Shown: positions 50,968 through 60,331, counted from the first letter of the stretch. The stretch: 64,000 nt of DNA from Burkholderiaceae bacterium (GCA_018780645.1 JADMJJ010000014.1:1-64000); one strand, 5' to 3'. Translations and numbers: made by a program. The notes: generated by a model from the sequence alone, not told the origin.

Positions 50968-53058
50968 ATGTCCCAACTCCCCACCCAGATCCTCGAAGGC
51001 CGCCACGAACCGCTGGGCTCGCTGGCGCGTGACGGCGGCGTCAACTTCGCCGTGTTCTCCGAGCATGCGCAGCACATCGAACTGTGTGTATTCGATGGCA
51101 GTGGCGCGCGCGAGCTGCGCCGCTACGTGTTGCACGGCCCGCACGACGGTGTCTTCCACGGCTTCCTGCCCGGCGTCGGGCCGGGCCTGGTCTATGGCCT
51201 GCGTGCCCATGGGCCCTACGCTCCTGAGCAGGGTCACCGCTTCAATGCTCACAAGCTCTTGCTGGACCCCTATGCCCGCGAGATCGTCGGCCACTTCACT
51301 TGGCGCGCCGAACATCATGGCTACGAGTTGGGTCACCCCGACGGTCCGCGCTCGCTGGACACGCGTGACAACGCGGTGCATGCGCTGAAGGCCCGCGTCG
51401 CCGCGCCGCTGGAGGCCCCCAGCCCGCGTGACAGCGCGCCGCGCATCGCCCCGGCCGAGGTGGTGCTGTACGAGGTCCACGTCAAGGGGTTCTCCAAGCT
51501 GCATCCGGATATTCCGGAGGCGCTGCGCGGCAGCTATGCCGGCCTGGCCCATCCGGCGGCCATCGCGCATTTCAAGCGCCTAGGTGTGACCACGCTGTCC
51601 CTGCTGCCGGTGCAGTACGCCATCGACGAGCCGCACCTGGCCGACAAGCGGCTGCACAACTACTGGGGCTACAACACACTGGGCTTTTTCGCGCCGGACC
51701 CGCGTCTGGCCAGTGCTGCCCACCGCGACGACCCGGCCGCCGTGGTGGCTGAGTTCCGCACGATGGTGCAGACCTTGCATGCGAACGGCCTCGAGGTCGT
51801 GCTCGACGTGGTCTACAACCACACGCCCGAGGGCAATGAGTTCGGGCCCACGCTGTCCTTCCGTGGCCTGGACAACCGCAGCTGGTACCGGTTAGTGGCC
51901 GATGACCGCAGCCGCAACGAGAACCTTACCGGCTGCGGCAACACGCTGAATGCCCAGCATCCCCGCATCGGCCAGTTCGTGCTGGACTCGCTGCGTTATT
52001 GGGTGCAGGAGCTGGGTGTCGATGGTTTCCGCTTCGACCTGGCGCCGGTGCTGGGTCGCACCGACCACGGCTTCGATCCGCAGGCGGCCTTCTTCGCCGC
52101 GCTGCGGCAAGACCCGGTGCTGGCCGGCGTGCACCTGATCGCCGAGCCCTGGGACGCCGGCTACGACGGTTATCAGGTCGGCCGCTTCCCGGGCCGCTTC
52201 CTGGAGTGGAACGACAAGTTCCGCGATGCGGTGCGCGGCTACTGGCTGGGCAGCGGGAAGGTCGGTAGAGGCGAGTTCGCGCGGCGCTTCACGGCGTCCA
52301 GCGATCTGTTCCACCATGGCCAGCGCCGGCCCACCGCCTCGGTCAATTTCGTCGCCGTGCATGACGGCTACACCTTGAACGATGTCGTCAGCTACAGCCA
52401 CAAGCACAACCATGCGAATGGCGAGGAGAACCGCGACGGCCGCGATGGAGAGCTGTGCGCCAACTTCGGTGTGGAGGGCCCCAGCGATGATGCCGCCATC
52501 AACGCCACCCGCGAGCGTGTGCGCCGTGCGATGCTGGCCACGCTGTTGCTGGCCCAGGGCACGCCGATGCTCAATGCCGGTGACGAGATCGCCAACAGCC
52601 AGAGCGGCAACAACAATGCCTATTGCCAGGACAACGCCATCGGTTGGCTGGACTGGGCCGGCGCCGACCTCGAACTCGCGGCCTTTGTCGGCGAGCTGCT
52701 GACGCTGCGCCGCGAGCATGCGCTGCTGCACCATGGCCGCTGGCTGGTGGGCCCGGGCAATACCGGTCCCGGGGATGCCAGCATCGCCTGGCACAGCCCG
52801 GCCGGTCACGAGATGCAGGTGCATGACTGGCATGACGGTGGAGAACAGGCCTTCGCCTGCCTGCTTCGTGCTGCCGGCGATGCGGCGGCCAGTCTGGCGA
52901 TGCTGTTCAACCCGGAGCCGCAGCCGCGTGGCTTCAGCCTGACGAATCAAGCCTGGCGCCTGCTGCTCGACAGCAGCGGCGAGTTGAATCATCAAGACCT
53001 GACCCCAAACCACATCCTGCAAGTACCCGCGCGCAGCCTTCTGCTGCTGCGCGCCTGA
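50968..53058 (+). CDS. glgX: Glycogen debranching enzyme GlgX
   Basis: A 696-residue GH13 isoamylase-type enzyme. CBM48 at the N-terminus (GVNFAVFSEHAQHIELCVFD, in part FAVFSEHAQ) leads into the barrel: YNHTPEGNEFGPTLSFRGLDN is the GlgX/TreX landmark, with Asp in GFRFDLAPVLG, Glu in LIAEPWDAG and Asp in AVHDGYTLND. It hydrolyses alpha-1,6 bonds of short branches left by the phosphorylase. The ATG at 50968 lies two bases after the glgB stop. The longer open frame upstream runs through glgB and is not used. Confidence 0.96.
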   Translation: MSQLPTQILEGRHEPLGSLARDGGVNFAVFSEHAQHIELCVFDGSGARELRRYVLHGPHDGVFHGFLPGVGPGLVYGLRAHGPYAPEQGHRFNAHKLLLDPYAREIVGHFTWRAEHHGYELGHPDGPRSLDTRDNAVHALKARVAAPLEAPSPRDSAPRIAPAEVVLYEVHVKGFSKLHPDIPEALRGSYAGLAHPAAIAHFKRLGVTTLSLLPVQYAIDEPHLADKRLHNYWGYNTLGFFAPDPRLASAAHRDDPAAVVAEFRTMVQTLHANGLEVVLDVVYNHTPEGNEFGPTLSFRGLDNRSWYRLVADDRSRNENLTGCGNTLNAQHPRIGQFVLDSLRYWVQELGVDGFRFDLAPVLGRTDHGFDPQAAFFAALRQDPVLAGVHLIAEPWDAGYDGYQVGRFPGRFLEWNDKFRDAVRGYWLGSGKVGRGEFARRFTASSDLFHHGQRRPTASVNFVAVHDGYTLNDVVSYSHKHNHANGEENRDGRDGELCANFGVEGPSDDAAINATRERVRRAMLATLLLAQGTPMLNAGDEIANSQSGNNNAYCQDNAIGWLDWAGADLELAAFVGELLTLRREHALLHHGRWLVGPGNTGPGDASIAWHSPAGHEMQVHDWHDGGEQAFACLLRAAGDAAASLAMLFNPEPQPRGFSLTNQAWRLLLDSSGELNHQDLTPNHILQVPARSLLLLRA

Positions 53059-53077
53059 CCGAGAAGAGACGATCACC

Positions 53078-54595
53078 ATGGACCTGAATCAACGTGTCGC
53101 CGGTGTGCTGCTGCACATCACCTCCCTGCCCGGCCCCCATGGCGTGGGCGATTTCGGCCCCGACGCTTATCGCTTCGTCGACTGGCTGGCGGCCAGCGGC
53201 CAGCGCCTGTGGCAGCTGCTGCCGACCACGCCCATTGGTCCCGGCGACAGCCCCTACCAGGGGGTGTCGGCCTTTGCCGGCAGCCAGTGGATGGTGGCGC
53301 TGGAACCCTTGATCGCCAAGCGCTGGCTGCAGCCGCCGCATCTGACTGCCGGGGGCTTCCCGGCCCATCGAGTGGACTACGGCTCCGTGCTGCCTTGGCG
53401 CGAGCAGCAGCTGCGCCAGGCCTGGTCCGGCTTCAAGACTGGTGCCATCGCGGCCGATCGCGAAGCGCTGGCCGCCTGGTCGCTACAGCAAAAGGACTGG
53501 CTCGACGACTACGCACTGTTCATGGCCATACGCTCGCCGCTGAATGGCCAGGCCTGGTGGACCTGGCCGGCAGGCCTGGCACGCCGCGAACCGGCGGCGA
53601 TGGCCCAGGCCCGCACCGAGCATGCCGACGAAATCGCCTTCTGGCAGTTCGTGCAATGGTGCTTCGACATGCAGAGCGCGGCGCTGAAGGCCTATGCCAA
53701 CGGCAAGGGTGTGGCGATCATGGGTGATCTGCCGATCTTCGTGGCCCACGACAGCGCCGACTGCTGGTCGCGCCCTGATCTGTACGAGCTGAATGATGAC
53801 TTCCAGACCACGGTGGTGGCCGGCGTGCCGCCGGACGCGCTGTCTGCCGATGGCCAGCGCTGGGGCAACCCGCTGTACCGCTGGGACCGCATGGCCGCCG
53901 AGAACTACGCTTGGTGGACGGCGCGCATCAAGCGCGCGCTGGCCCAGGCCGATGTGTTCCGCATCGACCACTTCCGTGGCTTTGCCGGCTATTACGAGAT
54001 CCCGGCCAGCAGCCCCGATGCGAAGCAGGGCCGCTGGGTCACCGGCCCTGGCAAGGCGCTGTTCGATGCGATCGAGGCCTCGCTGGGCCAGCTGCCCATC
54101 GTCGCCGAGGACCTGGGCTTCATCACGGATGACGTGCACGAGCTTCGCCTGGCCTGCGGCTTCCCCGGCATGAAGATCCTGCAGTTCGGCTTCGGCGGCG
54201 ACGGCACGCATGAGTTCCTGCCCCATATGTGGCCGCGCGCCAGCGTCGTCTATACCGGCACCCATGACAACGACGCGGTACGCGGCTGGTGGAACAATGC
54301 CAGCCCTCGCGAGCGTGCCTTCGCCGGCTCCTATCTGCCCTGCGGCGAACACGATGTGCACTGGGCGATGATCCGTGCCTGCTGCAACTCGGTCGCCAAT
54401 CTGGCCGTGTTCCCGATGCAGGACGTGCTGGGCCTGGACAGCAGCCACCGTATGAACATCCCCGGCATTCTGGGCGGCAACTGGGGCTGGCGCTTCAGCT
54501 GGGACATGGTGGGCAGCGAGCCGGGCCGGGTCTTGGGCTTGATCGCGGCGGCCAGTGGGCGGGCGCCTATCGGGCTGCTGGGCTTGCCGACCTGA
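53078..54595 (+). CDS. malQ: 4-alpha-glucanotransferase
   Basis: A 505-residue GH77 amylomaltase. It opens with RVAGVLLHITSLPGPHGVGDFG, the family signature, then VFRIDHFRGF (Asp nucleophile), PIVAEDLGF (Glu) and YTGTHDNDAVRGWW (Asp). It disproportionates short maltodextrins so that the phosphorylase can act on them. It ends the glg/mal operon; no hairpin with a T-run is obvious between it and the copper cluster, which begins 58 bases on. Confidence 0.96.
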   Translation: MDLNQRVAGVLLHITSLPGPHGVGDFGPDAYRFVDWLAASGQRLWQLLPTTPIGPGDSPYQGVSAFAGSQWMVALEPLIAKRWLQPPHLTAGGFPAHRVDYGSVLPWREQQLRQAWSGFKTGAIAADREALAAWSLQQKDWLDDYALFMAIRSPLNGQAWWTWPAGLARREPAAMAQARTEHADEIAFWQFVQWCFDMQSAALKAYANGKGVAIMGDLPIFVAHDSADCWSRPDLYELNDDFQTTVVAGVPPDALSADGQRWGNPLYRWDRMAAENYAWWTARIKRALAQADVFRIDHFRGFAGYYEIPASSPDAKQGRWVTGPGKALFDAIEASLGQLPIVAEDLGFITDDVHELRLACGFPGMKILQFGFGGDGTHEFLPHMWPRASVVYTGTHDNDAVRGWWNNASPRERAFAGSYLPCGEHDVHWAMIRACCNSVANLAVFPMQDVLGLDSSHRMNIPGILGGNWGWRFSWDMVGSEPGRVLGLIAAASGRAPIGLLGLPT

Positions 54596-54653
54596 GTCCG
54601 TGCTGCCGGCAGGATACCTCGGGGTCTGGGAGCGCTTGCCGTACACTTTGCCC

Positions 54654-55058
54654 ATGAGCAAGTTCTGGCGGATCGCGTTGGCATGGCTGCTGGCCGTGGC
54701 GCTACCCATTCAAGGGTATGCGGCCACGACTATGTTGCTGTGCGGACCGGCCCATCACCAGAGCTCGGCCACCCACGACCACGCCATGCACGAGCATGGC
54801 GATGCCGCCATGGGCCACGACGGCACCGGCGCGCACGGCGAGGCCACAGAGGCATCGCCTACGCCAGGTGGCGATAAGGCGCAGACCGGCAAGTGCAGCG
54901 TCTGCTCCTCCTGCTGCAACGCTGCCGCCATCACGGCCTCCGTGGTGGCACCGGCGGTCGTGTCCCCGGACCTGCCCGAGGTGGTGCCCGTACTCATCGC
55001 CGAGGAACGCGTCATCATCGGCGGGCTCGAGCGACCGCCTCGACACTCCCGCATCTGA
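54654..55058 (+). CDS. His/Cys-rich exported protein, CopL/DUF2946-like
   Basis: A 134-residue protein with a signal peptide (MSKFWRIALAWLLAVALPIQG, in part). A His-rich segment (HHQSSATHDHAMHEHG) and a Cys cluster (CSVCSSCC) follow, then a hydrophobic stretch and a basic end. Small proteins of this design stand at the head of copper-resistance operons; CopL of Xanthomonas is the named example, and it influences copper-dependent expression. Similarity here is by layout and composition only. The start at 54654 is chosen over upstream in-frame codons because the signal peptide begins there. Confidence 0.65.
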   Translation: MSKFWRIALAWLLAVALPIQGYAATTMLLCGPAHHQSSATHDHAMHEHGDAAMGHDGTGAHGEATEASPTPGGDKAQTGKCSVCSSCCNAAAITASVVAPAVVSPDLPEVVPVLIAEERVIIGGLERPPRHSRI

Positions 55059-55175
55059 ACGGGCCGGCCCGCGCGTGCGTCGCGCCGCGCCTGCAGCCCT
55101 GAACTGAGCCCGGTTTGGCGCCTCTGACGAGCGCCCGATCCCGGTCACAGCGATCTGTTCACTTGCGAGAGAAAC

Positions 55176-55550
55176 ATGCAAACCATTGCTTGCGGCGTGG
55201 CGCTGTTGATGGCGTCCGCGACCCTGTGGCCGGCGCCATCCGCCCTGGCCCAAACAGCCGCCACTTCAGCGACTGCCAGCAGCGCACCGGCGTCCCGGAG
55301 CGTGCGCCCCGATCCGCTTGATCCCGGCGCCAAGGTCCCGGCGCTGAGCTATCGCTCCGTCTTCGAGGGCTATCGCCCCAATGTCGAGGTCGAGGTTGGT
55401 GCTTGGAAAGAGGCCAACGACACCGTGCACCGTATCGGCGGTTGGCGCGCCTATGCCAAGGAAGCCAGCCAGGCCGATGCGCCCCCGGCCCCTGCGGCAA
55501 CCCCTGCATCCGGCCCGGCGGCCAAGCCTGCCGGCCATGCACACCACTGA
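55176..55550 (+). CDS. Small secreted protein of the copper cluster, 124 aa
   Basis: A signal peptide (residues 1-25, ending ALAQ) is followed by a Ser/Ala-rich linker and a short conserved-looking core (PALSYRSVFEGYRPNVEVEVGAW, in part SYRSVFEGYRP; WKEANDTVHRIGGWRAYAKEA). The Pro/Ala-rich tail ends in GHAHH, which could bind metal. I believe proteins with this SYRSVFEGYR core often precede TolC-like genes in copper clusters, but the function is unknown. GAGAGAAAC before the ATG is a modest ribosome binding site. The TolC-like gene follows after nine bases. Confidence 0.75.
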   Translation: MQTIACGVALLMASATLWPAPSALAQTAATSATASSAPASRSVRPDPLDPGAKVPALSYRSVFEGYRPNVEVEVGAWKEANDTVHRIGGWRAYAKEASQADAPPAPAATPASGPAAKPAGHAHH

Positions 55551-55559
55551 GAGGCCGCC

Positions 55560-56969
55560 ATGAGACAACACTTTATTGCGGGCGCCATACCGCTCGCCGC
55601 AGCGCTGCTGACTGGCTGCGCCAGCCTCGATGGGAACGGCGGCATGTCGGCTGTTCAAGAGGCTGCCAAGACCCATCTCGGCGCAACCGTCAAGGTCGCC
55701 AGGTCGGACGATGACTTCAGGCTCATCGATCAGCGCGTGGCCGAACTGCTCGCCCAGCCGCTGAGCGCCGATGCGGCGGTGCAGGTCGCCCTGCTCAACA
55801 ACCGCGGTTTGCAGGCCAGCTTTCACGAGCTGGGCATTGCCGAGGCCGAAACGGTGCAGGCGAGCCGCCTGCCCAACCCGGGCTTCAGCATCGCGCGGAT
55901 GAAGCGTGGCGATGAGCGCGAGATCGAACGCGGCCTCTCTTTCGATCTCGGCCATCTGATTGCGCTGCCGCTGACCCGCCGGGTGGAAAGCCATCGCTTC
56001 GCGGCCGTGCAGCGCAGCGTGGCCATGGAGATGCTGTCGCTGGCGGCCGAGTCGCGCAAGGCCTTCTATGCCGCGGTGGCGGCGGAGCAGACCGCCGCCT
56101 ATATGCGCGACGTGCGGACCACGGCCGATGCCGGCGCCGAGCTCGCCAGGCGCATGGCCAGCGCCGGCAACTGGACCAAGCTGCAGCGGGCCCGCGAGCA
56201 TGGCTTCTTTGCCGAGGCGGTGCTGAACTCGGCGCGCGCCGAGGCCGCACGGGTCTCGACCCGCGAACGCCTGACGCGGCTGCTGGGCCTGTGGGGCACG
56301 CGGACGGGTTTCAGTCTGCCCGGTCGGCTGCCCGACCTGCCAGAGCAGCCGCAGGACCGGCCCGACATCGAGCAGGCGGCGATGGCCAGCCGCCTCGATG
56401 TGCAGGGGGCCAGACAGACGCTGGAAGCGATGGCCAGCAACCTGGGCCTGAGCAGGGTGACGCGCTTCATCAACGTGCTGGAACTGGGCGCCATGCGCAA
56501 CAGCTCGAACGAGGCGCCGCGCCAGACCGGCTACGAGATCAGCGTCGAGATTCCGCTGTTCGACTGGGGCGACGCGCGGGTGGCCAAGGCCGAGGCGGTC
56601 TATTTGCAGAGCGTGCAGCGAGCAGCGCAGACGGCGATCGAGGCCCGCTCCGAGGTGCGCCAGGCCTACCAGGGCTATCGCACGGCCTATGACATCGCAC
56701 GGCATTACCGCGACGACGTCGTGCCCACCGCCAGGCGCATTTCCGATGAGAACCTGCTGCGCTACAACGGCATGTTCATCGGCGTGTTCGAGCTGCTGGC
56801 CGACGCGCGCTCGCAGATCGCCAGCGTCAATGCCGCTATCGAGGCGCAGCGTGACTTCTGGCTCGCTCAGGCGGATCTCGACATGGCTCTGGTCGGCAAG
56901 CCCAGCCTCGCTGGCGGTGGATCCTCAGCGGCAGTGGTCAGCGGCGCTGCCGGCGGCCCGGCCCATTGA
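55560..56969 (+). CDS. TolC-family outer membrane lipoprotein
   Basis: A 469-residue protein with a lipoprotein signal (lipobox LLTGC, Cys20) and the two repeated helical/beta halves of outer membrane efflux proteins (for example ALLNNRGLQASFHELGIAEAE and GYEISVEIPLFDWGDARVAKAEAVYLQ, each quoted in part). TolC-type channels normally pair with an inner-membrane pump and a membrane-fusion protein, but neither is encoded here. It may borrow a pump elsewhere or work on its own in releasing periplasmic copper. It sits directly before the multicopper oxidase gene. Confidence 0.9.
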   Translation: MRQHFIAGAIPLAAALLTGCASLDGNGGMSAVQEAAKTHLGATVKVARSDDDFRLIDQRVAELLAQPLSADAAVQVALLNNRGLQASFHELGIAEAETVQASRLPNPGFSIARMKRGDEREIERGLSFDLGHLIALPLTRRVESHRFAAVQRSVAMEMLSLAAESRKAFYAAVAAEQTAAYMRDVRTTADAGAELARRMASAGNWTKLQRAREHGFFAEAVLNSARAEAARVSTRERLTRLLGLWGTRTGFSLPGRLPDLPEQPQDRPDIEQAAMASRLDVQGARQTLEAMASNLGLSRVTRFINVLELGAMRNSSNEAPRQTGYEISVEIPLFDWGDARVAKAEAVYLQSVQRAAQTAIEARSEVRQAYQGYRTAYDIARHYRDDVVPTARRISDENLLRYNGMFIGVFELLADARSQIASVNAAIEAQRDFWLAQADLDMALVGKPSLAGGGSSAAVVSGAAGGPAH

Positions 56970-56983
56970 ACAAGGACATGAAC

Positions 56984-58396
56984 ATGCTTTCACGACGCAA
57001 TTTCTTCCAGGGCGCCGGGGCGCTGACAGCGGCCGTTTCGGCCGCCGCCGTCAGCCGTGTGGCGATGGCCGCACTGCCCGAGCCGGTGATGCAGGCCAAG
57101 CCCGACACGATGCCGCCGCTGGTGCCCGGCACCGGGCGGCCCTACAAGCCGGTGGTCACGCTCAATGGCTGGACTTGCCCATGGCGCATGAACCAGGGGA
57201 TCAAGGAGTTCCATCTGGTGGCCGAACCGGTCGTGCGCGAGCTGGCACCCGGCACCAAGGCCCATCTGTGGGGCTACAACGGCCAGTCGCCGGGTCCGAC
57301 GATCGAGGTGGTGGAGGGCGACCGCGTGCGCATCTTCGTCACCAACAAGCTGCCCGAGCACACCAGCATCCACTGGCATGGCCAGCGCCTGCCCAATGGC
57401 ATGGACGGCGTGTCGGGGCTGACGCAGAAGTCGATTCAGCCGGGCAAGACCTATGTCTACGAGTTCGTGGCGCGCCGGCCGGGCACCTTCATGTACCACC
57501 CCCATGCGGACGAAATGACGCAGATGGCCATGGGCATGATGGGCTTCTGGGTCACGCATCCGAAGGTGAAGAACCCCCTGATCGACGAGGTCGACCGCGA
57601 CTTCTGCTTTCTGCTCAATGCCTTCGACATCGATCCCGGCGCGGCCACGCCCAAGATCATGACCATGCTGGACTTCAATCTCTGGTGCTGGAACAGCCGC
57701 ATCTTTCCGGGCATCGACACCCTGAACGTGCGCAAGGGCGACAAGGTGCGCATACGCGTCGGCAACCTGACGATGACCAATCATCCGATCCATCTGCATG
57801 GCCACGAATTCATGGTCACCGGCACCGACGGCGGCCCGGTGCCCAGGACCGCCCGCTGGCCCGAAGTGACGACCGATGTGGCCGTGGGCCAGATGCGCCA
57901 GGTCGAGTTCCTCGCGGACGAGGAGGGCGACTGGGCCTTCCACTGCCACAAGAGCCACCACACGATGAATGCGATGGGCCACAACGTGCCGACGATGATT
58001 GGCGTCGATCACCGCGAGGTGGTCAGGCAGATCACCAGGCTCGTGCCCGACTACATGGTGATGGGCGAGCGCGGCATGGCCGATATGGGCGAGATGGAGA
58101 TGCCGCTGCCCGACAACACCGTGCCGATGATGACGGGCCAGGGCCCGTTTGGGGGTGTCGAGATGGGCGGCATGTTCTCGATCCTGAAGGTGCGCAAGGA
58201 GCAAAAGCCCGGCGACTACAGCGACCCCGGCTGGTACCACCACCCCAAGGGCGAGGTCGCCTTCGAGTGGACCGGCGCGCTGCCCGAGCCCGCACGCTTT
58301 GCTGCCGAGGGCGGGCAGTCGATGCCGCGCCAGCAGGCCGCCCCGCACGCCGAGCCGCTGGCCGTGCGCAAGCCCAGCGGCCACCAAGGACATTGA
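56984..58396 (+). CDS. Tat-exported multicopper oxidase
   Basis: A 470-residue laccase-like oxidase. A Tat signal (LSRRNFFQGAGAL) leads to all four copper-ligand blocks: HWHGQRLPNGMDG, MYHPHADEM, HPIHLHGHEF and HCHKSHHTMNAM, the last with a Met at the type 1 axial position. The family oxidises Cu(I) to less toxic Cu(II) or oxidises phenols. It is shorter than PcoA/CopA and has few Met-rich repeats, although the segment DYMVMGERGMADMGEMEMPL (in part MGERGMADMGEMEM) is Met-rich. AAGGA lies seven bases before the ATG at 56984; ATG 56978 is possible. Confidence 0.94.
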   Translation: MLSRRNFFQGAGALTAAVSAAAVSRVAMAALPEPVMQAKPDTMPPLVPGTGRPYKPVVTLNGWTCPWRMNQGIKEFHLVAEPVVRELAPGTKAHLWGYNGQSPGPTIEVVEGDRVRIFVTNKLPEHTSIHWHGQRLPNGMDGVSGLTQKSIQPGKTYVYEFVARRPGTFMYHPHADEMTQMAMGMMGFWVTHPKVKNPLIDEVDRDFCFLLNAFDIDPGAATPKIMTMLDFNLWCWNSRIFPGIDTLNVRKGDKVRIRVGNLTMTNHPIHLHGHEFMVTGTDGGPVPRTARWPEVTTDVAVGQMRQVEFLADEEGDWAFHCHKSHHTMNAMGHNVPTMIGVDHREVVRQITRLVPDYMVMGERGMADMGEMEMPLPDNTVPMMTGQGPFGGVEMGGMFSILKVRKEQKPGDYSDPGWYHHPKGEVAFEWTGALPEPARFAAEGGQSMPRQQAAPHAEPLAVRKPSGHQGH

Positions 58397-58966
58397 ATGA
58401 AGAAGCTATCGATGATGAAGATGAAACAACGCACCGCGCTGCTGATGGTGGCCGTCAGCCTGGGCCTGATGGCCGGCACAGGAGCCGCCATGGCCCATGG
58501 CGAAAAGGCCCATGCCGCCGCCCCGCTGAAGCTGGAACAGAAGGCCTGGGGCATTGCCGCCAAGCCCGCGGCCGCCAGGCGCACGATCCAGGTCAGGATG
58601 ACCGACGCGATGCGCTTCGTGCCCGCTCAGCTGACCGTCAAGCAGGGCGAGACCGTTCGCATCGTGATCCGCAACGAGGGCGGGATGCTGCACGAGTTCG
58701 TGCTGGGCACGAAGAAGGAACTCGACGAGCACGCCGCGCTGATGCTCAAGTTCCCGGACATGGAGCATGACGAGCCCTATATGGCCCATGTGCCCGCCGG
58801 CAAGAGCGGCGAGATCGTCTGGACCTTCAACCGCGCCGGTGACTTTGACTTCGCCTGCCTGATCGCCGGCCACTACCAGGCCGGCATGGTGGGTAAGGTC
58901 AAGGTTGTGGCAAGCAAGGGCGCCAAGCCCGGCAAGGAGGGTGGCGATGTCGAATCCAAGCAGTGA
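58397..58966 (+). CDS. Periplasmic cupredoxin (plastocyanin/azurin-like)
   Basis: A 189-residue exported protein with a signal peptide ending AAMAHG. The cupredoxin fold covers about residues 60-172. Type 1 copper ligands are readable: His in GGMLHEFVLG, Cys in FDFACLIAGHYQAGM, and His and Met in the same stretch. It probably carries copper or electrons to or from the multicopper oxidase, whose stop codon it abuts. The C-terminus is Lys/Gly-rich. It overlaps the DUF411 gene by 20 bases. Confidence 0.92.
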   Translation: MKKLSMMKMKQRTALLMVAVSLGLMAGTGAAMAHGEKAHAAAPLKLEQKAWGIAAKPAAARRTIQVRMTDAMRFVPAQLTVKQGETVRIVIRNEGGMLHEFVLGTKKELDEHAALMLKFPDMEHDEPYMAHVPAGKSGEIVWTFNRAGDFDFACLIAGHYQAGMVGKVKVVASKGAKPGKEGGDVESKQ

Positions 58967-59447
58967 GCCGCGCGCAGGCGCCCGCCGCCGCCTCGTCTTG
59001 ACCGGCGCCGCCGCCTGGCTGCTGGCAACGGCCGCCGGCGCGAAGACCTCGCCACCCGCCAAGGCGCTGATACCGATCCAGGTCTGGAAGGGCCCCGCCT
59101 GCGGCTGCTGCCAGGACTGGATCCGTCACCTGGAAGCCCATGGCTTCCAGGTGCAGGCCAGCGACAGCGGCAACACCGATGCGCGGCAACGCCTCGGCGT
59201 CGAACTTAAGTACGGCTCGTGCCACACCGCCCTGGTCGGTGGCTACGCCATCGAAGGCCATGTGCCGGCACGCGAGATCAAAAGGCTGCTGCTGGAGCGG
59301 CCGCAGGCCATCGGCCTGGCGGTGCCAGCAATGCCCATCGGCTCGCCCGGCATGGACGGCCCGGAATACGGCGACCGCAAGGATCCCTATGACGTGCTGC
59401 TGCTGAGCAGGAACGGCGGCGCACGTGTCTATCAAAGCTACCGTTGA
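58947..59447 (+). CDS. DUF411 family metal-binding protein
   Basis: A 166-residue exported protein. An Arg-rich N-terminus with a hydrophobic segment (RRRLVLTGAAAWLLATAAG, in part) resembles a Tat or Sec leader. The DUF411 domain has WKGPACGCCQDWIRHLEAHGF with the CxCC motif, YGSCHTALVGGYAIEGHVPA, and GLAVPAMPIGSPGM near the end. Members of this family are common in copper and silver resistance loci and are thought to bind metal through the Cys motif. The start at 58947 overlaps the cupredoxin gene end. Confidence 0.92.
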   Translation: MSNPSSEPRAGARRRLVLTGAAAWLLATAAGAKTSPPAKALIPIQVWKGPACGCCQDWIRHLEAHGFQVQASDSGNTDARQRLGVELKYGSCHTALVGGYAIEGHVPAREIKRLLLERPQAIGLAVPAMPIGSPGMDGPEYGDRKDPYDVLLLSRNGGARVYQSYR

Positions 59448-59460
59448 AGGAGCAAACCCC

Positions 59461-59760
59461 ATGAAGGCAAACATCGCCCTGGCCGCACTGCTGGCCGCCA
59501 CTGCGCTGAGTACCTCGGTCATCGCGCAAGCCGCCGAGATGACCGACGGCGAGATCAGGAAGGTCGACAAGGACAGCAAGAAGCTGACCATCAGGCATGG
59601 CGAGATCAAGAGCCTCGACATGCCCGGCATGACCATGGTGTTCCAGGTCAAGGACCCGGCCGTGCTGGATCGGGTCAAGGCGGGTGACAAGATCCGCTTC
59701 AAGGTCGAGAAGAATGCCAGCGGCTTCGTCGTGACCGAGCTGCAGCCGGCGGCCAAGTAG
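59461..59760 (+). CDS. CusF-like periplasmic copper-binding protein
   Basis: A 99-residue protein with a signal peptide (ends AQA near residue 24) and a CusF OB-fold: GEIRKVDKDSKKLTIRHGEI, then the metal motif SLDMPGMTMVFQVKDP. CusF of E. coli binds Cu(I) through one His, two Met and a stacked Trp. Here the Trp position is Met (DMPGMTM), as in many short copper chaperones. It would pass copper to the periplasmic oxidase or the outer membrane channel. GGAGCAAACCCC before the ATG provides the ribosome binding site. Confidence 0.93.
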   Translation: MKANIALAALLAATALSTSVIAQAAEMTDGEIRKVDKDSKKLTIRHGEIKSLDMPGMTMVFQVKDPAVLDRVKAGDKIRFKVEKNASGFVVTELQPAAK

Positions 59761-59893
59761 GGCTGCGCTTGCCTGAGCCGATCTTGAATCGTCTGACGGG
59801 TTGATGAATGTCAAAGGACTGGATCTGTTGGAGCCGCAGCATGCAGAACTGTCGGGCGTTCGGACATCCTTGCTCCACTTATCGGAGGTCACC

Positions 59894-60331
59894 ATGAACA
59901 AGTTCCTCACTCTGGCTGCCACGCTGCCGCTTGTCGTTGGCTGTGCCGCAACCCAAACCAAGGGGCTCGAACACCAGGCCCATCATCCAGACGGGGCCGC
60001 GTCTGCCGCCGTTGCCAAGCCGATGCCGGGCATGGGCGGGGACATGGCCGTCAAGATGAAGGCCATGCAGGAGATGCACCAGAAGATGATGGCTGCCAGG
60101 ACTGCTGAAGAGCGGCAGGCGCTGATGGCCGAGCACATGAAGGCCATGCAGGGCGGCATGGGGATGATGAAAGGCATGTCCGGCGGCGCGGCGATGGGCA
60201 AGGAGATGCCTGCCGACCCGCAGCGCCGCATGCAGACCATGGAGCAGCGCATGGACATGATGCAGATGATGATGGAGATGATGATGGACCGGATGCCCGC
60301 CGGCCCTGCTCCGACCTCCAGCGGCAAGTAG
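59894..60331 (+). CDS. Met/His-rich lipoprotein of the copper cluster
   Basis: A 145-residue protein with a lipoprotein signal (VVGC, Cys17). The mature chain is helical and very rich in Met: MPGMGGDMAVKMKAMQEMHQ, GGMGMMKGMSGG and a run of Met-containing turns (QRMDMMQMMMEMMMDRM). It has a short HQAHH segment near the N-terminus. Such proteins bind Cu(I) through thioether sulfurs. I know no named family. GGAGGT lies well placed before the ATG at 59894. A 133-base gap separates it from the CusF-like gene, so it may have its own promoter. Confidence 0.78.
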   Translation: MNKFLTLAATLPLVVGCAATQTKGLEHQAHHPDGAASAAVAKPMPGMGGDMAVKMKAMQEMHQKMMAARTAEERQALMAEHMKAMQGGMGMMKGMSGGAAMGKEMPADPQRRMQTMEQRMDMMQMMMEMMMDRMPAGPAPTSSGK

